Shown here piece by piece: positions 53,928 to 62,505 of a stretch of 64,000 bases of DNA. A program made the position numbers and the translations under genes. A model generated the notes under the pieces. The model was not told where the DNA came from, ran no database searches, and saw only the letters and a program-made list of their open reading frames with translations. The DNA comes from Hyphomicrobium methylovorum (lineage in GTDB: Bacteria > Pseudomonadota > Alphaproteobacteria > Rhizobiales > Hyphomicrobiaceae), in NCBI RefSeq assembly GCF_013626205.1, contig NZ_QHJE01000001.1, positions 558,001 through 622,000 of the forward strand, read 5' to 3'. How positions within the stretch are numbered: position 1 is the stretch's first letter; each line of letters opens with the position of its first letter.

Positions 53928-54875
53928 CTACAAAAGAATTCTTTTCAAATCGGTTTCGGCCTTCGCGAAAGACTCTCTTCCTCGCTGGCGCAGAATGTTG
54001 AGCTTCGTACAATTGTGCTCGAACAAGTCCGTCGCCATTTCGGGCTGCTCGAACGTGTCGCTGATCCGAACAGTCGGGACGTGCTGATATAGAACGTGCC
54101 GGAGCTGATCCATAGACTGCGTGTTAATCTCCAATGTCTTTTGGAGAAGTTGAACACTCGGAAGCTTTTGCGCCCACTTCGTTGTGCCAAACCACGATTG
54201 CTTCGGCGAAGGGTATACGCCTACACCGCAGCTCACGACGCGGAGGTGTTCGGGAGAGAGCTTCAGGGCCATGATAGCTTCTGAGATGGCGTAAAGGGTT
54301 GGGTTGTTTGCGCAGTATCCGCCATCAATGAGTTCGATGAGGTCTCCCATATCCGTCTTCACCGTCTTCCGCTCGAAGAACGGGTATGCCGAGCACGATG
54401 CCTGGACCGCGTCCGAAACCTTCACGCCGAAGCCGGGTGAGAAAGTTCCTTTCCTACCATGAGCCTGTTCGACGCTCGTTTTGAAGATCATGGGCCGCTC
54501 GATGACCCACCGCGTCGTTACGATCCCTACGCCGGTCTTCATGTCGGTGAACATCGCGTCCGTAAACACGTCGTCTCCGAGTTTTTTCAAAGCGGCCGAC
54601 TTGCTCATGCGCTTCTTCTTCTTCATTACTTTTGGGACGTTATCCTCGTAAAGGTCGCTGATGTCCTTCACACTTTTCCCGAGCGCCAGGAGAGCGGCGA
54701 TAATTGCACCGGTACTCGTACCGAAAATGAGGTCAAATTTTTCGTGTAAGCGGCTTTTCACCATACCCTCGATCTCGCGCAGGACACCGAGAGTATAGAA
54801 GCCTTTAGCTCCTCCTCCATCCAAGCTCAGAATGCGGCATGGCCTTTCGGCTGAGAAATCGGCCATTGGCTCCAT
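53928..54875 (-). CDS. capV: CBASS effector: patatin-like phospholipase CapV
   Basis: The 315-residue patatin has the oxyanion motif LDGGGAKGFYTLG (about 18-30), the nucleophile elbow GTSTG (Ser near 53) and the dyad DGGYCANNP (Asp near 188). It lacks a signal peptide. CapV-type effectors bind the cyclic nucleotide made by the partner CD-NTase and degrade the inner membrane. The gene precedes the CD-NTase on the same strand. The start may be ATG 54875 or 54866. A basic insert (KVMKKKKRMSKSAALKK) lies near residue 83. Confidence 0.88.
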   Translation of the reverse strand: MEPMADFSAERPCRILSLDGGGAKGFYTLGVLREIEGMVKSRLHEKFDLIFGTSTGAIIAALLALGKSVKDISDLYEDNVPKVMKKKKRMSKSAALKKLGDDVFTDAMFTDMKTGVGIVTTRWVIERPMIFKTSVEQAHGRKGTFSPGFGVKVSDAVQASCSAYPFFERKTVKTDMGDLIELIDGGYCANNPTLYAISEAIMALKLSPEHLRVVSCGVGVYPSPKQSWFGTTKWAQKLPSVQLLQKTLEINTQSMDQLRHVLYQHVPTVRISDTFEQPEMATDLFEHNCTKLNILRQRGRESFAKAETDLKRILL

Positions 54876-55065
54876 TTGAGGCCTAAGTGCCTCCCCCCCG
54901 AAGCAGCTAGCTAGCGCCTTTTATTATGGCACCAAACTGCGATTGCCATTCCCATAAAAATCTTATCCCCACTTCTTCAGTACACGGTACAATCTCCTCA
55001 CCCATCCGGCAAGGGCTGCGGGCGAGGCGTCGCGCGGGGCTCGGGTGGGGAAGGAGCTTTTGATT

Positions 55066-55107
55066 GCGCCCGGCGACTCTTCTTCGTCGAACCGGCCGCC
55101 GGGCGCG
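55066..55107. repeat. REP-like palindrome, copy 7
   Basis: GCGCCCGGCGACTCTTCTTC-TCGA-CCGGCCGCCGGGCGC with an outer stem of about 10 bp. It borders the CBASS locus on the other side, in the opposite orientation to copy 6. Confidence 0.8.
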
Positions 55108-55312
55108 TTGCCGCTCGCGGAATGCGCGTGATGCGGACAAGGCGAAGGATCGGGTCCGCACGGGGTGAGAAGCCCGTGTGCGGAGCATCCCGCTTCATTA
55201 AGTGATCTGGTCGGAACCCTGTTCTCGGTCTGTCACGGAGCGGACCGGTTCTGAGACTTCGATTTGCGACTGCCTACGCCGCGTGACCCGGCCGCTTCGT
55301 GCTTAATTGATG

Positions 55313-55404
55313 GCGCACGGCGACTCCCGTTCCGGGAGCCGGCCGCCGTGCGCGTTTATTGATGGCGCCAACGACTCCGCTTCGCGGAGCCGGCCGGATG
55401 GCGC
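55313..55404. repeat. REP-like palindromes, copies 8-9 in tandem
   Basis: Copies at 55313-55353 (outer stem GCGCACGGCG/CGCCGTGCGC) and 55363-55404 share CG-TTCCG/TTCGCGGAGCCGGCCG. Outer stems differ but each is self-complementary. Confidence 0.82.
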
Positions 55405-55553
55405 GTCTTCCGCCGCGTGATAGATCCCGCCGTGTGCAGTGCACAGCTCATCCGTAGGCGTCTCTTTAAATCTGTGCTTATTAACCAGCGCTGCTAACAC
55501 CTTGCTAAAGACTTGGTCGTCCTATTCGGGCGTCAACGTAAGGAGGATGCGCG

Positions 55554-56261
55554 ATGCTTTCTCGACGACATTTCTGCTGCGGCGCCGCTATCACCGCGAG
55601 CCTGCTGACCTTCGACCGATCGTTCGCCGCCGATCAATGCGCGGCGCTGACGCGCGAACGGCAAGCGGTTCTCTCGCCCGACGCCGCGCTCGAAAAACTC
55701 AAGGCCGGAAACGAGCGTTTCGTTTCGCGGAACATGCGCAATTGCGATTTGGTCGAGCAAGTGCGTGCAACCTCGTACGGACAATTCCCGTCGGCCATCG
55801 TGATCGGCTGCATCGATTCTCGCGTGCCGCCCGAGCTTGTGTTCGACCAGCGCATCGGCGACCTCTTCAGCGCTCGCGTGGCGGGCAACGTCATCAACGA
55901 TGATATTGTCGGCAGCTCCGAGTTCGCGACGAAGATCTCTGGCGCGCAACTGATCGTGGTTCTCGGCCATAGCGAGTGCGGCGCGATCAAGGGCGCGATC
56001 GACGGCGCAGAGCTTGGCGAGCTCACGCAGCTCCTGGCGAAGATCAAGCCCGCGGTTGAAGCCTGCAAGAACGTTCCCGGCGAGCATACGTCGAAGAACG
56101 CCGATTTCGTGCAACAGGTGGCGATCGCCAATGCCCGCCTCGGCGTGGAACGGCTGTCAGACATGAGCGACGTTCTTCGCGGCCGCGTCGCCGCCAAGCA
56201 GCTCAAGATCGTGTCGGCGATGCACGACGTCGCGACCGGGCGGATCGCGTTTCTGGAGTGA
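55554..56261 (+). CDS. Exported beta-class carbonic anhydrase
   Basis: The 235-residue zinc enzyme interconverts CO2 and bicarbonate. The leader SRRHFCCGAAITASLL (residues 3-18) resembles a Tat signal with cleavage near FAADQ. The beta-class motifs are complete: CIDSR (zinc Cys plus Asp-Arg dyad), GHSECGAI (zinc His and Cys), RVAGN and SSEFA. AAGGAGG is spaced 7 bases from the start. A periplasmic location is predicted, unlike the cytosolic housekeeping enzyme. Confidence 0.9.
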   Translation: MLSRRHFCCGAAITASLLTFDRSFAADQCAALTRERQAVLSPDAALEKLKAGNERFVSRNMRNCDLVEQVRATSYGQFPSAIVIGCIDSRVPPELVFDQRIGDLFSARVAGNVINDDIVGSSEFATKISGAQLIVVLGHSECGAIKGAIDGAELGELTQLLAKIKPAVEACKNVPGEHTSKNADFVQQVAIANARLGVERLSDMSDVLRGRVAAKQLKIVSAMHDVATGRIAFLE

Positions 56262-56273
56262 GGAGCTTTGTTT

Positions 56274-56315
56274 GTACACGGCGACTCGCGTTCCGCGAGC
56301 CGGCCGCCGCGTGCG
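56274..56315. repeat. REP-like palindrome, copy 10
   Basis: GTACACGGCGACTCGCGTTC followed by CGCGAGCCGGCCGCCGCGTG, 12 bases after the carbonic anhydrase stop. Confidence 0.8.
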
Positions 56316-56321
56316 GACGAC

Positions 56322-56352
56322 AAAAAAGCCGAGCGGATTGCTCCGCCCGGCT
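56322..56352 (-). terminator. Terminator of the His/Arg-rich exported protein gene
   Basis: On the minus strand AGCCGGGCGGA, loop, TCCGCTCGGCT is followed by TTTTTTG. One mismatch lies in an 11-bp stem. Confidence 0.85.
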
Positions 56353-56393
56353 CAAACCGTGATGCCGCTATCGGCATCTATCCGAGGTCGTGC

Positions 56394-56699
56394 TTATGGG
56401 CACATCCAGACCGGTCCGACTGCTACGCAGCCGCGCGAACGCCAGCCGTGCGGACGGTGGTGATGGCGATGCCAACCGCGATACCGGTCATTGCCGCGAT
56501 AGTGGCGATGGCGATAGCTCCGTTCCCGGAAGTGGCGATGACGACGATAGTCGCCATGACCCCGATACTGAGCGAGCTCGATGCCGCTCGTGGACTGGCT
56601 CAGACCAGCGACGTTGCTGGTCGCGGGCGCTGCGGAGGCGGCGGTGCTTCCAACAGCCGCTCCAAGGGCCATGAGCCCAACCATGATGAGACGCTTCAT
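56394..56699 (-). CDS. Exported His/Arg/Tyr-rich small protein
   Basis: The 101-residue protein has a signal peptide (about 1-23, ASAAPA). The second half is extremely rich in His and Arg (RRHRHFRERSYRHRHYRG, HRHHHRPHG) and ends with a Cys pair (RGCVAVGPVWMCP). Metal or polyanion binding is possible. Similar small proteins are frequent in Hyphomicrobiales but uncharacterised. TTAGGAG precedes the start. Confidence 0.7.
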   Translation of the reverse strand: MKRLIMVGLMALGAAVGSTAASAAPATSNVAGLSQSTSGIELAQYRGHGDYRRHRHFRERSYRHRHYRGNDRYRGWHRHHHRPHGWRSRGCVAVGPVWMCP

Positions 56700-56952
56700 A
56701 TGTAGTCGCTCCTAACTATCAAATTGCGTTCTTGCAGCCTGCGTGTTTGCAGGCCAGCTCGAAATCGCAGCGGGCAGATTGGCACCGCCAGCCGCTTTGT
56801 CGTGCATGAGTACGTAACGTTCAAGCGAGGCTTTTCCGCCGCATAAAAAAGAAAAAAAAGTGATCGCGGATTATTTTGTTGTGTTAGATTGTCTTTTGTC
56901 ATCCGCGCGGCGGCGCTTGCACGTCGAGGTAGAGAGAAGGCGGTTTGAGTTT

Positions 56953-56983
56953 AAAAAATGCGGCGGACATTGCTGTCCGCCGC
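56953..56983 (-). terminator. Rho-independent terminator of the 57009-57287 gene
   Basis: On the minus strand GCGGCGGACA, loop GCAA, TGTCCGCCGC, then ATTTTTT. The stem is perfect. Confidence 0.92.
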
Positions 56984-57008
56984 CTCACCACCGCGAGTGA
57001 GAAGTTTC

Positions 57009-57287
57009 TTAGTATCCGTACGGATCGCCATAACCGCCGGGGCCGATGTAAACGCTCACGCCCGGTCCGCCGTAATAGCCGTAATTGCGATAGCCGCCGC
57101 GCCAGCCGTAATCGTCGTTGCGGCCGTAGCGCCTCAGTTGCTCGCGATCCTGCCGATTCAGATGGTACCCGGCGCGATCCTTCGCACGCGCACCTTCCAC
57201 ACCACTGATTGAATCTGCCTGCGCGACAGGTGCCGCGATGGCCACGGCCAAAGCCGCACTTGCGGCGGCTGCCCAATTCCATTTCAT
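57009..57287 (-). CDS. Exported Gly/Tyr-rich small protein with an ARAxxRAG motif
   Basis: The 92-residue product has a signal peptide (MKWNWAAAASAALAVAIAAP, cleavage near AQA-DS). The mature N-terminus reads ADSISGVEGARAKDRAG, then RQDREQLRRYGR and a Gly/Tyr-rich tail (GYYGGPGVSVYIGPGGYGDPYGY). AAGGAG precedes ATG 57287. The ADSI..VE.ARA..RAG segment recurs in the protein at 63372-63620, so the two are paralogues. Function unknown. Confidence 0.7.
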   Translation of the reverse strand: MKWNWAAAASAALAVAIAAPVAQADSISGVEGARAKDRAGYHLNRQDREQLRRYGRNDDYGWRGGYRNYGYYGGPGVSVYIGPGGYGDPYGY

Positions 57288-57430
57288 CGCCTGACTCCTT
57301 ATACTTTTCGCCAATACGTCCGCCGTATGCGGGTGGCGAATTCGCTGTTCGGGGTATCCAACGCGGTCCCCCGCGCGGGCGTTCCGACACATATGGCGAC
57401 GTAAGGCCACGCCTCTCAGGAGATCCGCAA

Positions 57431-57820
57431 ATGACGGGACTCGCAGGCCGTTTCTTCGCTAGCGCCTTAATTTATGCCGTGCTCGGCATGTCGCTCGGGT
57501 TGCTCATGGGCATTACCAAAGATCACACGCAAATGCCGACGCATGCGCATCTTTTACTCATCGGCTGGGTGAGCTTTACGCTGATTGGATTTTTCTATCA
57601 TTTGTTCCCTGAGCGCGCTTCCAGCCGATGGGCAAACGTGCACTTCTGGCTAGCGCAAGCGAGCATCTTAGTGCTGATTGCAGGCTTGGCTCAGATCTTT
57701 GCTGGATATGAGTCGGGCGAACTGTTTGCGGCCGTCGGCTCGATCGGTCTGCTCATTTCGACGGTGCTTTTTGCAATCATCGCTTGGCCCGCGTTTGGGC
57801 GCGGCCATGCCCCATTGTGA
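57431..57820 (+). CDS. Four-helix membrane protein, cytochrome oxidase subunit I-like fragment family
   Basis: The 129-residue protein has four predicted helices. The sequence DHTQMPTHAHLLLIGWVSFTLIGFFYHLFP contains spaced His residues like those of the heme-copper oxidase/NnrS-type proteins, with the second half more variable. AGGAG is spaced 8 bases. It is probably a small heme- or metal-binding membrane protein; function not known. It forms an operon with the next gene (12 bases). Confidence 0.65.
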   Translation: MTGLAGRFFASALIYAVLGMSLGLLMGITKDHTQMPTHAHLLLIGWVSFTLIGFFYHLFPERASSRWANVHFWLAQASILVLIAGLAQIFAGYESGELFAAVGSIGLLISTVLFAIIAWPAFGRGHAPL

Positions 57821-57832
57821 CGGAGACGACCG

Positions 57833-58021
57833 ATGTTTCTTCCCTTCTGGCAGCGTCTGCTCGTTACCGTTGCCGCGATGCTGCTCGCGAGTTGGGTTGT
57901 GGGGCTGATGTGGCAGTCGATTTTCAACTTTCCGCTGCCGAGTTACGTCGGCGGTGTCGTCGGCGGGCTGGCGTCGCTGACGGTCTGGGATTTGTTGAAG
58001 CGTATACGGCCTGCATCTTGA
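57833..58021 (+). CDS. Small two-helix membrane protein
   Basis: The 62-residue product has two hydrophobic helices (LLVTVAAMLLASWVVGLMW and YVGGVVGGLASLTVWDLL). GGAG precedes the start. It follows the previous membrane protein closely and probably shares its transcript. No family recognised. Confidence 0.6.
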   Translation: MFLPFWQRLLVTVAAMLLASWVVGLMWQSIFNFPLPSYVGGVVGGLASLTVWDLLKRIRPAS

Positions 58022-58023
58022 TT

Positions 58024-58122
58024 GCACACGGCGACACGCGTTCCGCGAGCCGGCCGCCGTGTGCGTTGATTATTCTTAGTTGCACACGGCGACACGCGTT
58101 CCGCGAGCCGGCCGCCGTGTGC
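58024..58122. repeat. REP-like palindromes, copies 11-12, nearly identical
   Basis: GCACACGGCGACACGCGTTC plus CGCGAGCCGGCCGCCGTGTGC occurs at 58024-58064 and again, apparently identical, at 58082-58122. Outer stem GCACACGGCG/CGCCGTGTGC. Confidence 0.9.
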
Positions 58123-58146
58123 GTTGGTTGTTAGGACGAACGTTGA

Positions 58147-58434
58147 TTAGTCGCGAAGGACGGAGCGGATCTGGCCCTCGTACTGATTCACTGCTTCCAA
58201 CGCGCGCGCTTTCATTGCCGGATCAGACGAGTTCGCTGCCGTAAACCCTTCGATTGCGTCTCGTGCATTGTTCACGATCTGAGTGGCGGCGCCCTGCGGA
58301 TTCATTTCCCGGGTGGCAATCTTTTGCAGCAACTGCGTGAGGATCACTCCGGTTGCGAGCGACAGGCCCGACAATTCGACGACCTCGCGCTTCAATTCCG
58401 CGATTGCGGCATTCACGTCTTTCACGTCAGCCAT
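58147..58434 (-). CDS. Hypothetical helical protein
   Basis: The 95-residue product (MADVKDVNAAIAELKREVVELSGLSLATGVILTQLLQKI...) has no signal peptide or membrane segment. The first 60 residues form an amphipathic helical pattern. ATG 58434 is preferred over the longer frame to 58479. No known family recognised. Confidence 0.55.
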   Translation of the reverse strand: MADVKDVNAAIAELKREVVELSGLSLATGVILTQLLQKIATREMNPQGAATQIVNNARDAIEGFTAANSSDPAMKARALEAVNQYEGQIRSVLRD

Positions 58435-58589
58435 GTGTCTGAACTCCCTGGGCCGGATTTTCTGTGGTGCTAATACCAAGCGGCGAGACGCGCAAGGATG
58501 GGCTTCGTCCGCGACTAATTTTCGCTGAATGGCGTCGATTTCGGCAGGCCGATATGCGCAAATTCCGGCGATTGAAACAGGAGGCTTCG

Positions 58590-58877
58590 ATGGCGATCGA
58601 CTATTGGATTGGCGCGGGCGTTTTGGTTGCGACCGCAGCTACGGATGCCGCTTACGTGATGTTCACGTCTTCCGTCGTCGCAAAGCGCGCCCTCGCCGCC
58701 GCGAATTGGAGCAGCGTCTGGTACATGCTCTCGTCGTTCGCGGTTATCAGCTACACGAACAACTGGCTCTACGTCGGCTTTGCGATCGTCGGTTCTTGGA
58801 TCGGCGCTTATCTCACGCTCAGGTTCTTCAACCGCGAGCCGAGCCATCCGCCAGCGCCGTTGAAGCCGACAGCCTGA
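58590..58877 (+). CDS. Small three-helix membrane protein
   Basis: The 95-residue product has three hydrophobic segments (WIGAGVLVATAATDAAYVMF, VWYMLSSFAVISY, LYVGFAIVGSWIGAYLTL), with CAGGAGG before ATG 58590. The pattern resembles small DUF5698/YebN-like or SMR-like membrane proteins, but I cannot assign it. Confidence 0.65.
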   Translation: MAIDYWIGAGVLVATAATDAAYVMFTSSVVAKRALAAANWSSVWYMLSSFAVISYTNNWLYVGFAIVGSWIGAYLTLRFFNREPSHPPAPLKPTA

Positions 58878-58957
58878 AGCATTGCACTTGCTTGCGCCTC
58901 ACGTGAAGGACCGGAGACGTCAGTCCTTCACGTATCTTGAGGGTTCACGCGTAAGAC

Positions 58958-59236
58958 CTATTCATATGTGCGCCGTCGCGTATCCATACGAAGATGTGCG
59001 TGGGTTGGCCGCTCGTGGCGAACGATCCTCCGGCCATAGTAGTCGTCAGGGCCGGGCATTACCTGGCTCGTCTCGGGCGGAGACGCACCGTTGTGTTGCT
59101 CCTGGCAAAAGACCCAATTGCCCGGATCACCGTTCGCATAGCCCATGTAGTAGGCGTTTGCAGAGATCGTGCTGACGCCGAGTAGCAAAGCGGCTGAAGC
59201 GCAGCCGGTCGCGATTTTGGTAAGAGTGCGTTTCAT
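58958..59236 (-). CDS. Exported small hypothetical protein
   Basis: The 92-residue product has a signal peptide (MKRTLTKIATGCASAALLLG, cleavage near ANA-YY), a mature part with YANGDPGNWVFCQEQHNGASPP and a basic C-terminus. AAGGAG is correctly spaced from ATG 59236. No family recognised. Confidence 0.65.
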   Translation of the reverse strand: MKRTLTKIATGCASAALLLGVSTISANAYYMGYANGDPGNWVFCQEQHNGASPPETSQVMPGPDDYYGRRIVRHERPTHAHLRMDTRRRTYE

Positions 59237-59347
59237 GTTCCAAGCTCCTTTGCACCCCATCGTCTTTGAAGTGAGCAAGGTGCAGCGGCGGAACAAGCTG
59301 CCAGATGAGCTATCTCCAAAAGCCTATGTGAGAGACGATTATTTGCG

Positions 59348-60616
59348 TCAGCTGTCCGCTGGAAGCGGTTGCCTAATGGGCGCGGCGACGGCGGTGCGCG
59401 GCTTCACGAGCAACAACAGCAAGCCCGCGAACAGGATCATGATCCCCGCCGCTTGAAACATGTCGCCGAACGGCACGTGACGTTCCTTCAACATTCCGCC
59501 GACGTACGTCATGACGCCGCCAGCTGTCGTGCCGACGAAGTTGAGGAGGCCATACGCTGTTGCTCGATGGTGGACATCTGTGACCGTGCATGCGGCTGGC
59601 ATAAGATTGGAATCGAGGAAGCCCTGCGACATGCCAGCGACGAGCACGCAGAGAAGAATGAGCGGCACGAAGTCGATGAACCCAACGGCCACGAGGCAGG
59701 GCGCAGCGATCAAGAAGCCGATTGCAGGAACGAGCGCGCGTGCTCTCGGATTGGTTATCGACCAGCGGTCGGAGGCATGGCTGGCGATCAGCATGCCCAT
59801 GAAGGCGGCTCCGTTAAAGGTCATCGGACCATAAACCCCGGCCCAAGCCTGCGTGACGCCAAGCTCCGATCTAAAGAATTCCGGCAACCAGTTTCGCACC
59901 GGCCAATACGCGGCGCCATTGAGAAGGTTCATGGCCAGTAGAAAGCGAAAGCCCGGTGTCGACAGCAATGCCTGAAACGCGCCGACGCTCGGCGTTGAAG
60001 CGGCTTGGGTTTCAACTTCAAGCGCTTCAATCTCATCGTTCTCGCTGGTTGGCTTTGGAAAGATGATCATCAACACGAGGGCATAAGCGACACCGATCGC
60101 GCCAATGATGAGAAACCCCGTGCGCCATCCGAAGGCTTCTGCGAAAGCGCCGCCGAGTCCGCCGAGAACGGAGCCCATGTAAACGCCGCTGAGGTGTAAG
60201 CCCGTGGCGCGCGAACGCGTTGGCCCGCGATGGTATTCGACGATCAATGCAACAGCGGCTGGCATGTAGAACGCTTCGCTGACACCGAGCAGCGCGCGCG
60301 CTGCGAGCATGCCTTCGAACGAGGTGACAATCCCGGTTACGAACGTTGCCGCGGACCAAACGATAAGGCTTGTGATGATGACCGGTCGCTTGCCGACACG
60401 ATCGGCCACGTAACCGGCGATCGGAGAGCAAATTCCGTAAATCCAGAGAAATACGGACGACAACAACCCGAATTGCGCGTCGCCGATATGCAGATCGGCT
60501 TTGATCGGCCCTGGCATCGTGACGACCAGTTGCCGATCGAGATAATTAAGCGTCGCGACCAGCCATAAGAGTCCGACAACGAACCACGCTGCGCGGCGCA
60601 ACCCCGCTTCTTGCAT
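59348..60616 (-). CDS. MFS transporter, anion:cation symporter-like
   Basis: The 422-residue product has 12 predicted helices. LNYLDRQLVVTMPGPIKADL (helix 1), VADRVGKRPVIITSLIVWS (motif A) and SEAFYMPAAVALIVEYHRGPTRSRATGLHLSG follow the ACS/GudP-like and spinster-like group. These carry organic anions such as sugar acids. Specific substrate unknown; no catabolic genes are adjacent. Confidence 0.82.
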   Translation of the reverse strand: MQEAGLRRAAWFVVGLLWLVATLNYLDRQLVVTMPGPIKADLHIGDAQFGLLSSVFLWIYGICSPIAGYVADRVGKRPVIITSLIVWSAATFVTGIVTSFEGMLAARALLGVSEAFYMPAAVALIVEYHRGPTRSRATGLHLSGVYMGSVLGGLGGAFAEAFGWRTGFLIIGAIGVAYALVLMIIFPKPTSENDEIEALEVETQAASTPSVGAFQALLSTPGFRFLLAMNLLNGAAYWPVRNWLPEFFRSELGVTQAWAGVYGPMTFNGAAFMGMLIASHASDRWSITNPRARALVPAIGFLIAAPCLVAVGFIDFVPLILLCVLVAGMSQGFLDSNLMPAACTVTDVHHRATAYGLLNFVGTTAGGVMTYVGGMLKERHVPFGDMFQAAGIMILFAGLLLLLVKPRTAVAAPIRQPLPADS

Positions 60617-60652
60617 TTCCCCCGGGCCTTTCGTGTGCGCGCGTCCCCGACG

Positions 60653-60931
60653 CTACGGCAGCCGATAGCAGTTCTCAAAAACGCGCGGCTGTCGCGTTAC
60701 ATCGTAGCCCGTGAGGCATTGGACGAGATAGTGCGTGTTCGGCTTTTTGAATAGGATGAAGGTCGAGCGGTTGTCAGAATTGCTCGCGTAGCCCGCGATC
60801 TCCCAACCCGATCGCAGAAGATCGCCGACTGACTCTACCGCGTCACCTGAATCGTGGTTCTCAGCCGCCGTCACAGTGGCGGCTCCGAACGCGGATGCAA
60901 ACACGATTGCCGCGCACAGTCTTGAAAGCAT
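60653..60931 (-). CDS. Exported small hypothetical protein
   Basis: The 92-residue product has a signal peptide (about 1-22, TVTAAENHD). The mature part, GDLLRSGWEIAGYASNSDNRSTFILFKKPNTHYLVQCLTGYD, looks like a small compact domain with a Cys pair (QCL and ENCYRL). This resembles short exported proteins of Hyphomicrobiales annotated only as hypothetical. Confidence 0.65.
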   Translation of the reverse strand: MLSRLCAAIVFASAFGAATVTAAENHDSGDAVESVGDLLRSGWEIAGYASNSDNRSTFILFKKPNTHYLVQCLTGYDVTRQPRVFENCYRLP

Positions 60932-61151
60932 TGCTCTCTCCCACGGCTATTCTAGAAAGCGCCTACAGCGCCTCTTGGTGGAGATGAGCATAACATATCG
61001 TGGATATCATCGTTTAGGTTAGAACTGCTGTTTGATTGCAACAGGTTCGTTTGATGTGCGCAGCATCGTGGAACGAGCGTCGGCCCATGACGTTTTGTGT
61101 GCGAAAGGTACGCAGTCGCAAACACTCAAACTTCAACGAGGGGTCAAATCC

Positions 61152-61286
61152 ATGAAAGCCATCGTTCTCGGCATCTGCTTCGTTTCGCTCGCTCTCGGTG
61201 CTTGCCGCCGTGAATCGCCTGAGCCTGACTATGCACCGATGAAGCTCGGCGCGACGACCGCTGCTCCTGCAACAGCGGAGCGCTAA
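61152..61286 (+). CDS. Tiny lipoprotein
   Basis: The 44-residue product is MKAIVLGICFVSLALGACRR..., with a lipobox LGAC and Cys18. GAGGGG precedes the ATG at 61152. The mature chain has only 27 residues. An earlier in-frame start at 61032 would hide the signal peptide. Small entericidin-like lipoproteins have this size, but no specific match is claimed. Confidence 0.55.
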   Translation: MKAIVLGICFVSLALGACRRESPEPDYAPMKLGATTAAPATAER

Positions 61287-61301
61287 CTCCGGCGCAGAGA
61301 T

Positions 61302-62318
61302 TCAGTCGTATATGTATGTGACCATGAACGTCCGGTCGGCTTTGTTAGAGCCGGCCGGCGGGATTGGGTAACTCGTCTGGCGCGCAGCGAAGACGACATC
61401 TTGATTGAGCGACGGATCCTTGGCGCCAGCCAGCAGCCGGACTTCCTGTACGTCTCCGGATTCCGTCAAAAATATTCGAACCGTCACGCGGCCATACGTA
61501 TTCGTCAGTTGCGGCATCGTCTGCTGTAACGCGCGAATGACGGCACGCGCGAACGCATCATTCAAACCTGATCGCGTTATGCCAGGTGGGCGCTGAAACG
61601 CAGCCGAACGCCCCGGATTGAACGAGGGCTCCATCATATCTCTCGGTGTTGAGAGATCCAGCGACGACATGCGCTTCTGCTTTTGCGCGGCCTGTTTTTT
61701 AGGCGCGGTTTTCGCAGCTTGTGGCGGCTTCGGCTTAGGCTTCTCCTCGACCTTCAATCCATTCGGATTTTCCGAATCGAGCGTGAAGAGATCTTCCGGA
61801 ACAGTCTCGGCGGCCTTGTCTTCGGCCTTCGCGACTTGTTCCGCTGGCTTCGCGTCGTCAGGCTTTTCCTGTTCCGCCTTTGTCGGCGTTTCCTCGGCCT
61901 TCTCAGGTTCCTGCTTTTCTGGCTCTTTCTGCGGCTCGGGCGGTGGTGGCTCCGGCTGCTCTTTCACCTGCTTCTCAGGCGGCGTCGGTTGCGGCGGCTG
62001 AGCTTCTTGCGGCGGGCGCGGTTCAGCTCCAGGCGGCGGCTTCGGCGGCTCGACGGCGGAAGTCTGGCTTTCGAGATCAGCCTCGGTGATCAGCGAAACG
62101 CTAAGCGCTTTCTCACTGCCTGATGGATCGCCGATGTACTTTGGTTTGCTCGTGAACGCACCGACGAACGCCGAGCCGTGCAGAAGCAAGGCGCATCCAA
62201 GCGCAATCCAAAAATTGCGCTCGCGTTGCGTCGACGCGGCCCAGTGAACGGAGCCAGCGGTCGTCAGGTCGGCAATCTTGTCCATCCCCTCCGGACTCGT
62301 ATTGACGGCTTGATCCAT
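61302..62318 (-). CDS. TonB-like energy transducer
   Basis: The roughly 338-residue protein has one membrane helix near the N-terminus (about 35-55, FWIALGCALLLHGSAFVGAF, with the SxxxH-like motif). A long Pro/Glu/Lys-rich periplasmic spacer follows (about 85-200), then a C-terminal TonB/TolA fold (YGRVTVRIFLTESGDVQEVRLLAGAKDPSLNQDVVFAARQTSYPIPPAG). It would couple ExbBD to outer-membrane receptors, such as the one at 9548-11866. No exbBD lies in the window. TTG 62324 is an alternative start. Confidence 0.82.
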   Translation of the reverse strand: MDQAVNTSPEGMDKIADLTTAGSVHWAASTQRERNFWIALGCALLLHGSAFVGAFTSKPKYIGDPSGSEKALSVSLITEADLESQTSAVEPPKPPPGAEPRPPQEAQPPQPTPPEKQVKEQPEPPPPEPQKEPEKQEPEKAEETPTKAEQEKPDDAKPAEQVAKAEDKAAETVPEDLFTLDSENPNGLKVEEKPKPKPPQAAKTAPKKQAAQKQKRMSSLDLSTPRDMMEPSFNPGRSAAFQRPPGITRSGLNDAFARAVIRALQQTMPQLTNTYGRVTVRIFLTESGDVQEVRLLAGAKDPSLNQDVVFAARQTSYPIPPAGSNKADRTFMVTYIYD

Positions 62319-62505
62319 TTCCAAAGATTACCCGGTTGCCCCATGGCGGGCCAGAAATGATAAACTTTCGTTCTAATAAGTGGCGCAAAATGCTGTGGTT
62401 ACATTGGGCGTGCGCGCCGACGCCGCGGGTATCGCTTGATTCGCGGCAACTCAAGCGCCCGCTTTTTGATTAGCCCGATAGCATGGCCGGAAAAGGGACA
62501 TAAGA

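Larger units (their letters stand above)
54876..55553. other. Repeat-rich gap between CBASS and the carbonic anhydrase gene
   Basis: 678 bases without a credible gene. A poly-C tract (54892-54899 region) lies just upstream of capV. REP copies are at 55066, 55313 and 55363. The intervening DNA shows nothing else recognisable. Confidence 0.6.
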
